This document shows positions 24,376-36,120 of a DNA stretch of 64,000 nt, one piece after another. Source of the stretch: Usitatibacter palustris. GTDB lineage: Bacteria; Pseudomonadota; Gammaproteobacteria; Burkholderiales; Usitatibacteraceae. The stretch is from the NCBI RefSeq assembly GCF_013003985.1, contig NZ_CP053073.1, forward strand, positions 806,001-870,000, written 5' to 3'. The notes beneath the pieces are model-generated. The model saw nothing but the letters and a program-made list of their open reading frames with translations. It was not told the origin of the DNA and did no database searches. The first letter of the stretch is position 1, and each line of letters begins with the position of its first letter. The position numbers and the translations under genes are program-made.

Positions 24376-25374
24376 TTATAGTCTGTCGCAGCCCGGCGGC
24401 AGCGTGGCGAGCCCCGCGAGCGCCGGACACTCGTGCGTGATCCGCCAGGTCGGGATGGCCGCGAGGTAGCCGCCGAACCGTCCCTTGGCTTCGAACCGGG
24501 TGCGGAAACGTTCGCGATCGAAGTGTTCGCCGAGCTTGCCGACGACGCCCCCGGCGATGTAGATGCCGCCACGCGCGCCCAGCGTGACCGCCATGTTGGC
24601 GGCGAACGTGCCGAGCATCGCGCTGAAGCGCGACAGCGTCTCGGCGCAAAGCGCACCTTCCGGCGTGGCCGCGCGGCGCACGATCTCGTCGGCGCCGAGC
24701 TTCTCCACCTTTTTTCCACGCACGGCGCACAGGGCCCGGTGAATCAACGTGAGGCCGGGCCCGGAGACGAGGCGCTCCGAGGAAACGTGAGGATGCTCGG
24801 TCCATGTGAAGCGCAGGATCTCGGCTTCCACCTCGTCGGAGGGCGAGAAGCTCGCGTGACCGCCCTCACTGGGTACGACAGTCCACTGGCCGCCGGCGTG
24901 CACCATGGCCGCGACGCCGAGCCCGGTGCCCGGACCCAGGACGCATCGGGGCTCGAGCGGTTGCTGCGTTCCACCACCGATCGGCTCGAGGTCGGCGGGC
25001 GTGAGTGCGGGCAACGCGTGGGCGATCGCCGCGAAATCGTTCATCACGCGCAGGGTTTCCAGACTGAGGGTCGCGCGCAGTTCCTCGATCGAGAAGGCCC
25101 ACGCATGGTTGGTCATCCGGATGGCGTCGCCATCGACCGGCGTGGCGATCGCGATCGCTGCGTGGCGCACCGGCGGGGCATCGATGCTCGCCACGTACGC
25201 GCGCATCGCGTCGTCGATTCCGGGATGGTCCGCGCAGGCCAGTACGCGGTAGTGGCTCAGGCCTCCGGTGCCTGCCAGCGCGAAGCGCGCGTGGGTGCCA
25301 CCGACGTCGGCCACCAAAAAAAAGCGGCGATCGACCAACTGCGGGCGATCGCCCAGGGGGAGCTGCTCACTCAC
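24376..25374 (-). CDS. glk: Glucokinase
   Basis: 332 residues, GTG start 7 bp after the TonB-dependent receptor stop. Phosphate-binding motif VADVGGTHARFAL near residue 21, catalytic-region VMNDFAAIAHALP, GPGTGLGVA, and EGGHASF are all typical of proteobacterial Glk. It phosphorylates glucose with ATP. Its place after the receptor in the LacI-controlled locus fits processing of glucose released by the GH1 beta-glucosidase. Confidence 0.94.
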   Translation of the reverse strand: MSEQLPLGDRPQLVDRRFFLVADVGGTHARFALAGTGGLSHYRVLACADHPGIDDAMRAYVASIDAPPVRHAAIAIATPVDGDAIRMTNHAWAFSIEELRATLSLETLRVMNDFAAIAHALPALTPADLEPIGGGTQQPLEPRCVLGPGTGLGVAAMVHAGGQWTVVPSEGGHASFSPSDEVEAEILRFTWTEHPHVSSERLVSGPGLTLIHRALCAVRGKKVEKLGADEIVRRAATPEGALCAETLSRFSAMLGTFAANMAVTLGARGGIYIAGGVVGKLGEHFDRERFRTRFEAKGRFGGYLAAIPTWRITHECPALAGLATLPPGCDRL

Positions 25375-25381
25375 TCAGGAG

Positions 25382-27730
<2,349 letters not shown>

Positions 27731-27803
27731 GTTCTCTCCTCCTCCGTCGCAAGTCGTTGGTTTCTGACTTCAGGTGTTCTTGCGTGAGACTGGGGTTGAG
27801 AAA

Positions 27804-27832
27804 AGTATGAGAACGTTTTCACAATGTGTCAA
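27804..27832 (-). promoter_or_regulatory. Sigma-70 promoter of the TonB-dependent receptor gene
   Basis: On the minus strand, TTGACA (27827-27832) is followed after exactly 17 bases by CATACT (27804-27809). The receptor start is about 70 bases downstream. The LacI-type operator at 27808-27821 covers the spacer and the first bases of the -10 box. Confidence 0.8.
27808..27821. promoter_or_regulatory. LacI-family operator O1
   Basis: tgagaacgttttca is a near-perfect palindrome centred on CG, the usual LacI/GalR operator form. It sits between the -35 and -10 boxes, where bound repressor would block RNA polymerase. Related sites occur at 29092-29105 and more weakly at 27965-27978. Confidence 0.82.
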
Positions 27833-27964
27833 CAAATTCCCAGAGATCGGCTCCCGGATTGGTAAGGGAAACACGCGGAAACAAGCTGTATATGATTGAT
27901 TAATAAACAAGTAAAGGAGCGTCCTGGCTTGCAGGCTGCGCGCGGCGAACGCTGCAGTGCACCA

Positions 27965-27978
27965 TGAAAACGATCCCA
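27965..27978. promoter_or_regulatory. Possible auxiliary LacI operator
   Basis: tgaaaacgatccca keeps the tgaaaacga half of the other operators, but its second half is degenerate. It lies about 150 bp upstream of O1 and could support looping, or be chance. The rest of the 300-bp gap 27731-28030 is relatively AT-rich, and I see no gene in it. Confidence 0.4.
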
Positions 27979-28030
27979 TGAAGAAATCAGACTAAGGTGC
28001 TGGAACTAAAGGATTTTGTGCCTAAAACGC

Positions 28031-29038
28031 CTAGGACCGGCGGCGCGTGGACTCGCGCACGATCAACTGCATCGGCGGGACCTCGAGCTTGGCCGGGCGG
28101 CCTTCGATGAGGTCGAACATGGCGTCGACCAGCGAGCGACCGAGCTCGTAGACGGGCTGGTGCACCGTCGTGAGGGGCGGGGTCGAGTAGCGCGACACGG
28201 GCAGGTCGTCGAAGCCCACGAGCGAGACGTCGTCGGGCAGGCGCAGGCCGCGCCGGTACAGCGCGAGGCGGGCGCCGAGCGCGGTCTGGTCGTTGGCGGC
28301 GAAGACCGCGGTGAATCCGCGACCCGAATCGATCAGGCGATTCATCGCGTTGAAGCCGCCGGTCTCGTGGAAGTCGCCCTGCACGACGAGCTTCTTGTCG
28401 TAGGCGATGCCGGCCGCTTCGAGGGCGTCGCGATAACCGATCATGCGTGCCGCCGCGTCGGGATGCTCGGGAATCCCGGCGATGAAGGCGATCTGCCGGT
28501 GGCCCAATTCAATAAGGTGCGTCGTGGCTTCGAACGCGCCGCCGCGGTTGTCGAGGATGGCGCCGATCGCGTTTTTCGTCTCGAGCGCACGCCCGAAGAC
28601 GGCCATGGGCCGGCGCGCCGCGAAGCGCTTGATTTCGTCGACCGACAGGCGCCCCGACAGGAGGATGATGCCGTCGACCTGGCGCTGGAGAAGCATCTCG
28701 ACGCGCTGGGCTTCCTGCTCCGCGTCCCAGTGGCCGCTGGTGAGCATCGGTGCGTAGCCGCTGCCGCGCAGCCGGTCCTCGATGCCCTTGAGCGAAACCT
28801 CCCAGAAAGAGCTGGTCACCTCGGGCATCACGATGCCCAGCGTGTGCGTGCGGCCGAGCTTCAGGCCGCGCGCCATGAGGTTCCGGGTGAAGCCGAGGCG
28901 CTCGATCACCTTCTCGACCGACTTGCGCTTCGCGTCGCTCACCCGAACGGTTCCGTTCAGGATGCGCGAGACCGTGCTGGGCGACACGCCCGCCTCCCGC
29001 GCCACATCGATGACCGTCAACGGTTCCTTGCTTTTCAT
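28031..29038 (-). CDS. LacI-family transcriptional regulator
   Basis: 335 residues from the ATG at 29038. The N-terminal helix-turn-helix and hinge are TVIDVAREAGVSPSTVSRILNGTVRVSD. The periplasmic-binding-protein-like effector domain runs from about 60 to 330 (LGIVMPEVTSSFW, GIILLSGR, VFAANDQTALGA, SLVGFDDLP). It presumably represses the TonB-dependent receptor/glk unit and the divergent ABC-bgl operon through the palindromes found in both promoters, released by a beta-glucoside or its product. A GalR-like sugar effector is inferred from the neighbours. Confidence 0.93.
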   Translation of the reverse strand: MKSKEPLTVIDVAREAGVSPSTVSRILNGTVRVSDAKRKSVEKVIERLGFTRNLMARGLKLGRTHTLGIVMPEVTSSFWEVSLKGIEDRLRGSGYAPMLTSGHWDAEQEAQRVEMLLQRQVDGIILLSGRLSVDEIKRFAARRPMAVFGRALETKNAIGAILDNRGGAFEATTHLIELGHRQIAFIAGIPEHPDAAARMIGYRDALEAAGIAYDKKLVVQGDFHETGGFNAMNRLIDSGRGFTAVFAANDQTALGARLALYRRGLRLPDDVSLVGFDDLPVSRYSTPPLTTVHQPVYELGRSLVDAMFDLIEGRPAKLEVPPMQLIVRESTRRRS

Positions 29039-29059
29039 GGCCTGTACTCCGGCGGCTCC

Positions 29060-29088
29060 TTGACACAAGTCCGCGCGGCCCTAACAAT
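29060..29088 (+). promoter_or_regulatory. Promoter of the ABC importer / beta-glucosidase operon
   Basis: TTGACA (29060-29065) is followed at 16-17 bases by the weaker -10 TAACAAT (29082-29088). The operator at 29092-29105 lies directly downstream, over the expected transcription start. Confidence 0.65.
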
Positions 29089-29091
29089 ACC

Positions 29092-29105
29092 TGAAAACGA
29101 TTTCA
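29092..29105. promoter_or_regulatory. LacI-family operator O2
   Basis: tgaaaacgatttca is a 14-bp imperfect palindrome centred on CG and matches O1 at 11 of 14 positions. It lies in the 107-bp divergent region between the LacI gene and the solute-binding protein gene, so it may also control the regulator itself. Confidence 0.8.
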
Positions 29106-29145
29106 TCGAGTGAGCCCGTAACGTTCAGAGGAGGGGTTCCGGTTC

Positions 29146-30402
29146 ATGCGTGTCCACCCGTTCGGGCGAATCCTGGCCGCCATCGTAACGCTCGCGCTCG
29201 CCGCGTGCAGCGCGAAAGATGAGAGAAAGACCATTGTGGTCGCCGCGTTCCCCGATCTCGACCGTGCCGTGAAGGCCGCGCTGCCCGCGTGGAAGCGCGC
29301 GCATCCCGATATCGACGTGAAAGTGGTCTCGCGCGAATACGGCGACCACCACACCGCGATGACGACCGCGCTCGCCACCGGTTCGGGCCTGCCCGACGTG
29401 ATGGCGATCGATCGCGACTACATCGGCAAGTTCGCCGCGTCCGGCGGATTCGAGAATCTCGCCGGCGCGCCTTACGACGCGGCCGCGCACAAGGGCAAGT
29501 TCGTTTCGTTCGCGATCGCCCAGGCATCGGGACCTTCCGGGAACCTCGTCGCGATACCGACGGACATCGGCCCGGGCACGCTGCTGTATCGCAAGGACAT
29601 CGTCGAGCAGGCCGGGCTTACCGAAGCCGACCTCACGAAGAGCTGGGAGTCGTACATCGCTTCCGGGAAGCGCATCAAGGAAAAGACCGGTGCATACCTG
29701 CTCGCTCATGCCGCCGACATCCGCGACATCTATCTTCGCTCCGGGCTCTCCGACGGCGAGGGCATGTACTTTCGCGGTGACGGAACGATCCTCGTGGAGA
29801 GCCAGCGCTTCGTGCGCGCGTTCGAGCTGGGCCTCGCGGCGCGCCGCGCCGGCATTGACGCGAAGACGCCGCACTGGACCAACGAGTGGTCCGAGGGCCT
29901 CAAGCGCGGCCGCATCGCGACACAGATGATGGGCGCGTGGCTCGTGGGCCACCTGAAGAACGGCCTTGCGCCGCAGACCTCGGGAATGTGGCGCTCGGCG
30001 AACTTGCCCAGCGGAACCTACGGTTCGTACGGCGGTTCCTTCTATGCGATCCCCGCCAAGGCCGGCAACAAAGCCGCGGCCTGGGAGTTCGTGAAACTCA
30101 TGACCATGGAGCGCGAGATCCAGCTCGGCTCAATGCGCGCGGTCGATGCCTTCCCGGCGTTGCGCGAGGCGCAGAACGATCCGTACTTCGAGCAGCCCAT
30201 CGAGTTCCTCGGTGGCCAGGTGGCGCGCGTGCTGTGGCGTGAGATCGCCGAGAAGATCCCGGCGGTCCCGGTGAATCGCAACGACACCCTGGCCGCGGCG
30301 ATCGTCAACGCCGAATTCGACAAGGTGCTCAACGAGAACAAGGGCATCGGCGCGGCACTCGCCGATGCGAAGCAGCTCATCGAACAACGGATCCGCCGAT
30401 AG
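29146..30402 (+). CDS. ABC sugar importer, solute-binding lipoprotein (family 1)
   Basis: 418 residues; ATG with gaggagg ribosome site. The signal peptide ends in a lipobox (LALAACS, Cys20). A family 1 solute-binding protein follows (KTIVVAAFPDLDRAVKAALPAWKRAHPD, ATGSGLPDVMAIDR, KAGNKAAAWEFVKLM). It captures sugar or oligosaccharide in the periplasm for the two permeases encoded next. No ATPase gene is in this operon, so a shared MsmX/UgpC-like ATPase must be elsewhere. Confidence 0.9.
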   Translation: MRVHPFGRILAAIVTLALAACSAKDERKTIVVAAFPDLDRAVKAALPAWKRAHPDIDVKVVSREYGDHHTAMTTALATGSGLPDVMAIDRDYIGKFAASGGFENLAGAPYDAAAHKGKFVSFAIAQASGPSGNLVAIPTDIGPGTLLYRKDIVEQAGLTEADLTKSWESYIASGKRIKEKTGAYLLAHAADIRDIYLRSGLSDGEGMYFRGDGTILVESQRFVRAFELGLAARRAGIDAKTPHWTNEWSEGLKRGRIATQMMGAWLVGHLKNGLAPQTSGMWRSANLPSGTYGSYGGSFYAIPAKAGNKAAAWEFVKLMTMEREIQLGSMRAVDAFPALREAQNDPYFEQPIEFLGGQVARVLWREIAEKIPAVPVNRNDTLAAAIVNAEFDKVLNENKGIGAALADAKQLIEQRIRR

Positions 30403-30416
30403 GAAACCACGCCCGC

Positions 30417-31325
30417 ATGCGTTGGAACCGGCGCTACGCGCCCTACCTGTTCATCGCGCCCTTCTTCGTGCTGTTCTTCGTGTTCAGCCTGTTCCCGCTC
30501 GCCTTCTCGATGTACCTGTCCTTCCACCAATGGGATGCGGCGAGGGGTCTGGAAGCGATGCGCTGGGTGGGCGTGGACAACTATCTGTCCGCGCTCACCG
30601 ATCCGTGGTTCCGCAAGTCTCTCTACAACACGGTGTGGCTGGCACTCGCCGCGGGCATTCCGCAGCACCTGGTGGCGTTGCCGCTCGCGTACCTCATCCA
30701 CACGCAGCTGCGGAAGAGCCGCAACTTCGTGATTGGCGCGTATTTCCTTCCGTACATCACCTCGAGTGTGGCGATCGCGCTGATCTTCTCGACGCTCCTG
30801 TCGAAGGACTTCGGCGTCGTCAACGCGGCGCTCGGCACCAACATCGATTGGCTGGGCAGCGCCGACTACACGAAGCCCGCGGTGGCGATCGTGGTCTTCT
30901 GGCGCTACGTAGGCTGGAACGCGCTGCTCTATCTCACGGCGCTCCAGGGGATCGACAAGGAAATCTACGAGGCCGCGCGCATCGACGGCGCCTCGAGCTG
31001 GCAGCAATTCCGCGACATCAGCCTGCCGATGCTGCGGCCGATGATCTACCTCGCGGTCACGCTCACGTTGATCTTCAACCTGCAGCTTTTCGAGGAGCCG
31101 TTCATCCTCACGGGAGCCTCGGGGGCGGCGCGCGAAGCGGGGCTGGGCGGCGTTGGGCAGTCGGCGATGACCACTGCGATGTTCATGTACCACCTCGCGT
31201 TCTCGGACGGGAACTTCGGAACGGCGTCCGCGTTGTCGTGGATCCTGTTCGCGATCATCGCTTCGCTCACGTGGGTGAACTCGAAACTCTTCGGACGAGG
31301 GAGTGGCAACCTTGGCCCGCATTGA
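30417..31325 (+). CDS. ABC sugar importer permease, MalF/LacF type
   Basis: 302 residues with six predicted helices. The EAA coupling loop EAARIDGASSWQQFRDISLPML lies near residues 185-206. Inner-membrane component of a CUT1 carbohydrate importer. It begins 15 bp after the binding protein gene and overlaps the second permease gene by 23 bp. Confidence 0.92.
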   Translation: MRWNRRYAPYLFIAPFFVLFFVFSLFPLAFSMYLSFHQWDAARGLEAMRWVGVDNYLSALTDPWFRKSLYNTVWLALAAGIPQHLVALPLAYLIHTQLRKSRNFVIGAYFLPYITSSVAIALIFSTLLSKDFGVVNAALGTNIDWLGSADYTKPAVAIVVFWRYVGWNALLYLTALQGIDKEIYEAARIDGASSWQQFRDISLPMLRPMIYLAVTLTLIFNLQLFEEPFILTGASGAAREAGLGGVGQSAMTTAMFMYHLAFSDGNFGTASALSWILFAIIASLTWVNSKLFGRGSGNLGPH

Positions 31326-32139
31326 CCCGCGCCGGCTCATCGCCTGGGCCCTGGTGGGCGCCGGGTTGCTCGTCATGGCCGCGCCCTTCTACTTCATGTT
31401 CGTGTTCGCGACCCATTCGCGCGGCGACATCTTCAACGTCCCGCCGCCGCTGTGGTTCGGTTCGAGCCTGCCAGCCAACCTCGGAATCCTCCTCGAGAAG
31501 ATTCCGTTCTGGCAGAACCTCGGCATGAGCCTCTACGTGGCGAGCATGACCACCGGGTTGAACCTCCTGCTGTGCTCGATGGCGGGCTTCGCCTTCGCGG
31601 CCTACGACTTTCGCTTCAAGGACTCGCTCTTCGCGATCGTGATCGCCTCGCTCATGTTCCCGTCGTACCTGAACATGGTGCCGTCGTTCCTGGTCCTCGA
31701 TTTCCTCGGCTGGATCGACCAGCCACGCGCGCTCTACGTTCCGGGCGCGGCGGGCGCGCTCGGGATCTTCCTCATGCGCCAGTACATCGCGAGCGCCGTG
31801 CCGAAGGAGCTGCTCGAGGCCGCGCGCATCGACGGGTGCGGCGAGTTCCGCATCTATTGGGGCGTGGTGCTGCCCCTGGTGGGACCGGCGCTGGGCACGG
31901 TCGGGCTGGTCACGTTCATCACGTCGTGGAACAACTTCGTCGCACCGCTGGTCGTGATGCGCTCGCCCGAGAGCTTCACGATTCCCCTCGCGCTACGCAG
32001 CATGCAGAACCCCGCGGCCACGGAGTGGGGCGCGGTCATGGCCGGCAGCGCCATCGCCGTGCTGCCCTTGCTCATCGTCTTTTTCTTCACATCGCGCCGC
32101 CTGATCGAAGGCATGACGGCCGGCGCCGTTCGAGGCTGA
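31303..32139 (+). CDS. ABC sugar importer permease, MalG/LacG type
   Basis: 278 residues, GTG start overlapping the first permease. Six predicted helices; the EAA loop is ELLEAARIDGCGEFRIYW near 165-182. Second half of the CUT1 channel. Ends 7 bp before the beta-glucosidase gene. Confidence 0.92.
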   Translation: MATLARIDPRRLIAWALVGAGLLVMAAPFYFMFVFATHSRGDIFNVPPPLWFGSSLPANLGILLEKIPFWQNLGMSLYVASMTTGLNLLLCSMAGFAFAAYDFRFKDSLFAIVIASLMFPSYLNMVPSFLVLDFLGWIDQPRALYVPGAAGALGIFLMRQYIASAVPKELLEAARIDGCGEFRIYWGVVLPLVGPALGTVGLVTFITSWNNFVAPLVVMRSPESFTIPLALRSMQNPAATEWGAVMAGSAIAVLPLLIVFFFTSRRLIEGMTAGAVRG

Positions 32140-32146
32140 TCTCCCC

Positions 32147-33505
32147 ATGAACCTGAATGACTCCAGCGAATTCCAGCGCCAGGCCGCCAAGCGTTTCCCG
32201 GAGGAGTTCCTCTGGGGTGTAGCGACCAGCGCGTTCCAGATCGAAGGCGCGGCCGCGAAGGACGGGCGCGGCGCCTCCATCTGGGACGCGTTCTGCAGCC
32301 AGCAGGGGCGCATTGCCGACGGCGGCAACGGCGACGTCGCCTGCGATCACTACCATCGCTATGCCGAGGACGTCGCGCTCATGAAGTGGCTCGGCGTCCA
32401 CGCGTACCGCTTCTCGATTTCATGGCCGCGGGTGCAGCCGGCCGGCTCGGGAGCCTGGAACGAAGCCGGTTTCGATTTCTACGATCGCCTGATCGACAGC
32501 TTGCTCGAGAGCGGGATCCAGCCGCACATCACGCTCTATCACTGGGATCTACCGCAGGCGCTGCAGGAGCGCATGAACGGATGGCAGTCGCGCGAGATCG
32601 CGCCGCGCTTCGCCGTGTACGCGAAGGAAGTCGCGCGCCGCTTCGGCGACCGCGTGGCCGGGATCTCCACGCTGAACGAGCCGTGGTGCGTGGCCACGCT
32701 GGGTCACGAGCGCGGCAAGTTTGCGCCGGGGCTCAAGAGCCGCAAGGTGGCAAGCCAGGTCTCCCACAACCTGCTGCTCGCGCACGGGCAGGCGATCCAG
32801 GCCATGCGCGGCGAAACGCGCACGCCGCTGGGCATCGTGCTCAACCACACGCCGTCCTATCCCGCGACGGCCACCGAGGCCGACCGCCGTGCGGCTCGCC
32901 TCGCCGACGGGCTCGACGTTCGCTGGTACATGGATCCGCTGTTTCGCGGCGCCTATCCGGCCGACGTGCTCGACCACCTCGCCGGTGATGCGCCGGTCGT
33001 GCACGCGGGCGACTTCGCGACGATCGGCCAGCCGCTCGATTTCCTCGGCGTGAATTTCTACTCGCGCCTCTTCGTCAGCACGAATCGTCCGCCCGCTCCG
33101 GCACCCGGAGAGCTGGGGTTCACCGACATGGGCTGGGAGGTCTATCCGCGCGCGCTCACCGAGCATCTCGTGCGCCTCACGCGCGAATACGCGCCGCCGC
33201 CGATCTACATCACGGAGAACGGCATGGCCAACGCCGATCACCTGGTGGCCGGGCGCGTGGAAGACACCGCGCGTGTGGATTACCTTCGCCTGCACCTCGA
33301 TGCCGTGGCGAGCGCGATGGAGCTCGGGGCCGACGTGCGCGGGTACTTCTACTGGAGCCTGCTCGACAACTTCGAATGGGATTCGGGCTACACCAAGCGC
33401 TTCGGGCTCTTCCACGTCGACTACGCCACGCTCGTGCGCACGGCGAAGGACAGCGCCCACTGGTACCGCAAATTCATCGAGACGCACCGGGCGGCGACTC
33501 CCTAG
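32147..33505 (+). CDS. Beta-glucosidase, glycoside hydrolase family 1
   Basis: 452 residues, a normal GH1 length. The acid/base is Glu178 in STLNEPW and the nucleophile Glu357 in YITENGM. The N-terminal [14 protein letters not shown] and the C-terminal WSLLDNFEW are family hallmarks. There is no signal peptide, so it cleaves imported beta-glucosides (cellobiose or aryl-glucosides) in the cytoplasm. Last gene of the ABC importer operon; the released glucose could be used by glk at 24376-25374. Confidence 0.95.
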   Translation: MNLNDSSEFQRQAAKRFPEEFLWGVATSAFQIEGAAAKDGRGASIWDAFCSQQGRIADGGNGDVACDHYHRYAEDVALMKWLGVHAYRFSISWPRVQPAGSGAWNEAGFDFYDRLIDSLLESGIQPHITLYHWDLPQALQERMNGWQSREIAPRFAVYAKEVARRFGDRVAGISTLNEPWCVATLGHERGKFAPGLKSRKVASQVSHNLLLAHGQAIQAMRGETRTPLGIVLNHTPSYPATATEADRRAARLADGLDVRWYMDPLFRGAYPADVLDHLAGDAPVVHAGDFATIGQPLDFLGVNFYSRLFVSTNRPPAPAPGELGFTDMGWEVYPRALTEHLVRLTREYAPPPIYITENGMANADHLVAGRVEDTARVDYLRLHLDAVASAMELGADVRGYFYWSLLDNFEWDSGYTKRFGLFHVDYATLVRTAKDSAHWYRKFIETHRAATP

Positions 33506-33515
33506 GGGCGGCACC

Positions 33516-33521
33516 TATAAT
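33516..33521 (+). promoter_or_regulatory. Consensus -10 box directly before queA
   Basis: A perfect TATAAT ends 6 bases before the queA GTG. Transcription from it would start at or next to the start codon, giving a leaderless message. No convincing -35 box is seen. Confidence 0.45.
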
Positions 33522-33527
33522 CGGCGG

Positions 33528-34550
33528 GTGAAGCTCGCCGATTTCGACTACGACCTGCCCGCGGACCTGATCGCGCAGCATCCGGCCGCGGAGCGCAGCG
33601 CGAGCCGCCTCCTGCACGTGGAGGCCGCCGGCACGCTGCGCGACCTCGCGTTTCGCGACTTTCCCGCGCTCGTTCGCGAGGGCGACCTCCTGGTCGTGAA
33701 CGACACGCGCGTGATCAAGGCGCGTCTTCGCGGCAGGAAGGACACAGGCGGCGAAGTCGAGGTGCTGGTCGAGCGCGTGCTCGATGCCCACCGCGCGCTA
33801 GCGCATGTGCGCGCGAGCAAGACACCGAAGCCGGGACGCAAGCTCCTGCTGCCGGGCAATGTCGTCGCGGAGGTGATGGGACGCCACGAGGACCTCTTCG
33901 AGCTGCGCTTCGAAGGAAACGCCTCGGTGCTCGATGAGCTCCAGGCGCACGGCGAAGTCCCGCTGCCGCCCTACATCACGCACGTTCCCGATGCGAGCGA
34001 CGAATCACGCTACCAGACGGTGTATGCCGAGGTTCCGGGCGCGGTGGCCGCTCCCACCGCCGGACTGCACTTCGACGACGCGATGCTCGCGACGTTGCGC
34101 GGCAAGGGGGTTGCGGTCGCGAGCGTCACCTTGCATGTGGGCGCCGGGACGTTCCAGCCGATTCGCGGCGACGACATCGACCATCACGTGATGCATTCGG
34201 AGTGGTACCGCATTCCAGAGGCCACGGTCGCGGCGATCGCGAAGGCGAGGGCGGCGAAGGGCCGCGTGATCGCGGTGGGAACGACGTCACTGCGTGCGCT
34301 GGAATCGGCGGCGCTCGACGGAACGCCGCGGGCGGGGATGGGCGACACGCGCCTCTTCATCAAGCCGGGCTTCGAGTTCCGCGTCGTCGACCGGCTCGTG
34401 ACCAACTTCCATCTTCCGAAGTCCACGCTGCTCATGCTCGTGAGCGCGTTCGCGGGACTGGCAAACATCCGCGCAGCCTACGCCCACGCGATCGCCGAGC
34501 GCTACCGCTTCTTCAGCTACGGCGATGCCATGCTGCTGGAGAGAAAGTAG
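33528..34550 (+). CDS. queA: tRNA preQ1(34) S-adenosylmethionine ribosyltransferase-isomerase
   Basis: 340 residues from a GTG at 33528, the only start that gives the conserved N-terminus [18 protein letters not shown]. Family blocks [40 protein letters not shown] and [19 protein letters not shown] are present. The enzyme transfers the ribosyl part of SAM to preQ1 in tRNA, making epoxyqueuosine. The last codon and TAG stop are provided by the left arm of the palindrome at 34544-34613. Confidence 0.96.
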   Translation: MKLADFDYDLPADLIAQHPAAERSASRLLHVEAAGTLRDLAFRDFPALVREGDLLVVNDTRVIKARLRGRKDTGGEVEVLVERVLDAHRALAHVRASKTPKPGRKLLLPGNVVAEVMGRHEDLFELRFEGNASVLDELQAHGEVPLPPYITHVPDASDESRYQTVYAEVPGAVAAPTAGLHFDDAMLATLRGKGVAVASVTLHVGAGTFQPIRGDDIDHHVMHSEWYRIPEATVAAIAKARAAKGRVIAVGTTSLRALESAALDGTPRAGMGDTRLFIKPGFEFRVVDRLVTNFHLPKSTLLMLVSAFAGLANIRAAYAHAIAERYRFFSYGDAMLLERK

Positions 34551-34613
34551 AGGGGTCAGATCCCTTAACTTTCCTGCTTCCAGGAAAGTTAAGGGATCTG
34601 ACCCCTCTACTTT
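34544..34613. repeat. Perfect palindrome, copy 2 of the gtagaggggtcag repeat
   Basis: Two 33-base arms (34544-34576 and 34581-34613) are exact reverse complements around loop cttc. The arms share 29 bases (aaagtagagggg... onward) with the palindrome at 4525-4588. It lies between convergent queA and a small gene, provides the queA stop codon, and its right edge contributes to the TGA stop of the small gene (34613-34615). Likely a bidirectional terminator and dispersed repeat. Confidence 0.9.
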
Positions 34614-34807
34614 CAGATGCGGTTGTGGATGCGGAATCGCACGTCGTAGAGGTATTCCTCGAACGCGGGGCGCGTGGGCACGGGCTCGAGAGGCTGGGGA
34701 TAGGCGGCGTCGCGATCGATCGCATCCGCGGCGCTTTCGCACACGGAACCGATCCAGCGAAGTCCATCGGCAATCCAGGTCGAACGATTCATGGTGGCGT
34801 AGCTCAT
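34613..34807 (-). CDS. Small hypothetical protein next to DUF2917 gene
   Basis: 64 residues; ATG with a ggag site. Soluble, with Trp- and Tyr-containing ends (STWIADGLRWIG, EEYLYDVRFRIHN). I do not recognise a function. It follows the DUF2917 gene by 12 bp and is probably cotranscribed. The stop codon lies at the edge of the palindromic repeat. Confidence 0.6.
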   Translation of the reverse strand: MSYATMNRSTWIADGLRWIGSVCESAADAIDRDAAYPQPLEPVPTRPAFEEYLYDVRFRIHNRI

Positions 34808-34819
34808 TGCAGTCTCCGG

Positions 34820-35068
34820 TCAGGCGGCTTCGGGAAGCGATTCGCGTATCGAGATCCACGCGCAGTCGATGGCCTGCACGACGGTGCGGCCCTCGTTCTG
34901 CACGACGCGTCGCTCGCCCGGGCGAAGGACGAAATCGGCGGTGTCGCCTTCTTCGGTGATCCACACCGTGCCGCGCGTCGGCTTGATCGTGGCTCCGGCG
35001 ACGTCATCGAGGGCGATGACTTCACCGGGGGCGAGGGCGATCAGCGGGGCCTTGAGGTGCAGTTCCAT
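34820..35068 (-). CDS. DUF2917 protein (small cupin-like)
   Basis: 82 residues from the ATG at 35068, which has aaggag upstream. GATIKPTRGTVWITEEGDTADFVLRPGERRVV is typical of DUF2917, a short beta-rich family common in betaproteobacteria and often beside a LysR-type regulator, as here. Its biochemical role is unknown. Confidence 0.8.
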   Translation of the reverse strand: MELHLKAPLIALAPGEVIALDDVAGATIKPTRGTVWITEEGDTADFVLRPGERRVVQNEGRTVVQAIDCAWISIRESLPEAA

Positions 35069-35186
35069 GGCGACTCCTTGTTGTATTCCCTGGGGGCATG
35101 CAGAATCACTCCCATGGACGCCAGTATCCGGATCCCTACAGGGAGCCGCAAACGAATTCCGGGCATGTCTGGTATGCGTATTGGGA

Positions 35187-36116
35187 ATGGATAAGACGTC
35201 CCGGTCGCTGCCTCCGCTCGACCTGCTGCCCGGGTTCGAGGCGGCCGCGCGCCACCTGTCCTTCACGAAGGCCGCCGAAGAGCTGTTCCTTACGCAATCG
35301 GCCGTGAGCCGCCAGATACTCGCCCTCGAGGAGTTCCTCGGCGTGCAGCTCTTCGAGCGCCGCCACCGTGCGCTCGCACTCACCGAAGCCGGCCAGGCCT
35401 ATCTACGAACGGTCGCACCCGTTCTCGACCACGTGCGCGAAGCGACGCGCCGCCTGCGCGAGCCGCGCACCGGGCACGTCCTCACGGTCACCACCACGCT
35501 CTCGTTCGCCGCAACCTGGCTCGTGCCGCGCCTGGCGCGATTCCGCAAGGAACACCCGCGTGTCGACGTGCGCATCGCGGCTTCGGGCGACGTGCTCGAC
35601 ATGGCGCGCGAAGGCATCGACGTGGCCATTCGCGACATTCCGCAGGGACACGAACCCGCGGGGTCCATTCCGCTCGCCGGGGAGCACGTGGCCCCGATCT
35701 GCAGCGCGGAGTATTTCGAGGAGGCGCGCGCGGCGAAGCGGCCGCTCGCGAAGCCCGAGGACCTGCGCCACCACGTGCTGATCCACGTCCACGATCCGAC
35801 CGGCAAGTGGCCGTGGATCGCCTGGGAAACCTGGATGGAGTCCTCGGGGCTCGAGCCGTTCACAACCGCGGGGACGCTCACGTTCGGCCAATACGACCAG
35901 GTCGTGCAGGCGGCGTTGCTTGGGCAGGGGATCGCGATGGGGCGGATGACGCTCGTGAGCGACCACGTCCGCCGGAAGCAGCTCGTCGTGCTGTTCGGGA
36001 AGCGCCAGCGGCTCGCGCGTGCCTACCACGCGATCTACGCGCCGGGCGCGGCGGCGCGGCCCGAGGCGCAGCAATTCGTCTCGTGGGTGCGCGCGGAGAT
36101 CGCGAGCCGAGAGTGA
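35187..36116 (+). CDS. LysR-family transcriptional regulator, GcvA-like
   Basis: 309 residues. An N-terminal winged helix-turn-helix (PGFEAAARHLSFTKAAEELFLTQSAVSRQILALEEFLG) precedes an effector-binding domain from about 95. It is divergent from the DUF2917 gene across 118 bp, the usual arrangement for autoregulated LysR control of that gene. It converges with the GH15 gene, with only 4 bp between stops. Confidence 0.92.
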   Translation: MDKTSRSLPPLDLLPGFEAAARHLSFTKAAEELFLTQSAVSRQILALEEFLGVQLFERRHRALALTEAGQAYLRTVAPVLDHVREATRRLREPRTGHVLTVTTTLSFAATWLVPRLARFRKEHPRVDVRIAASGDVLDMAREGIDVAIRDIPQGHEPAGSIPLAGEHVAPICSAEYFEEARAAKRPLAKPEDLRHHVLIHVHDPTGKWPWIAWETWMESSGLEPFTTAGTLTFGQYDQVVQAALLGQGIAMGRMTLVSDHVRRKQLVVLFGKRQRLARAYHAIYAPGAAARPEAQQFVSWVRAEIASRE

Positions 36117-36120
36117 CGGG

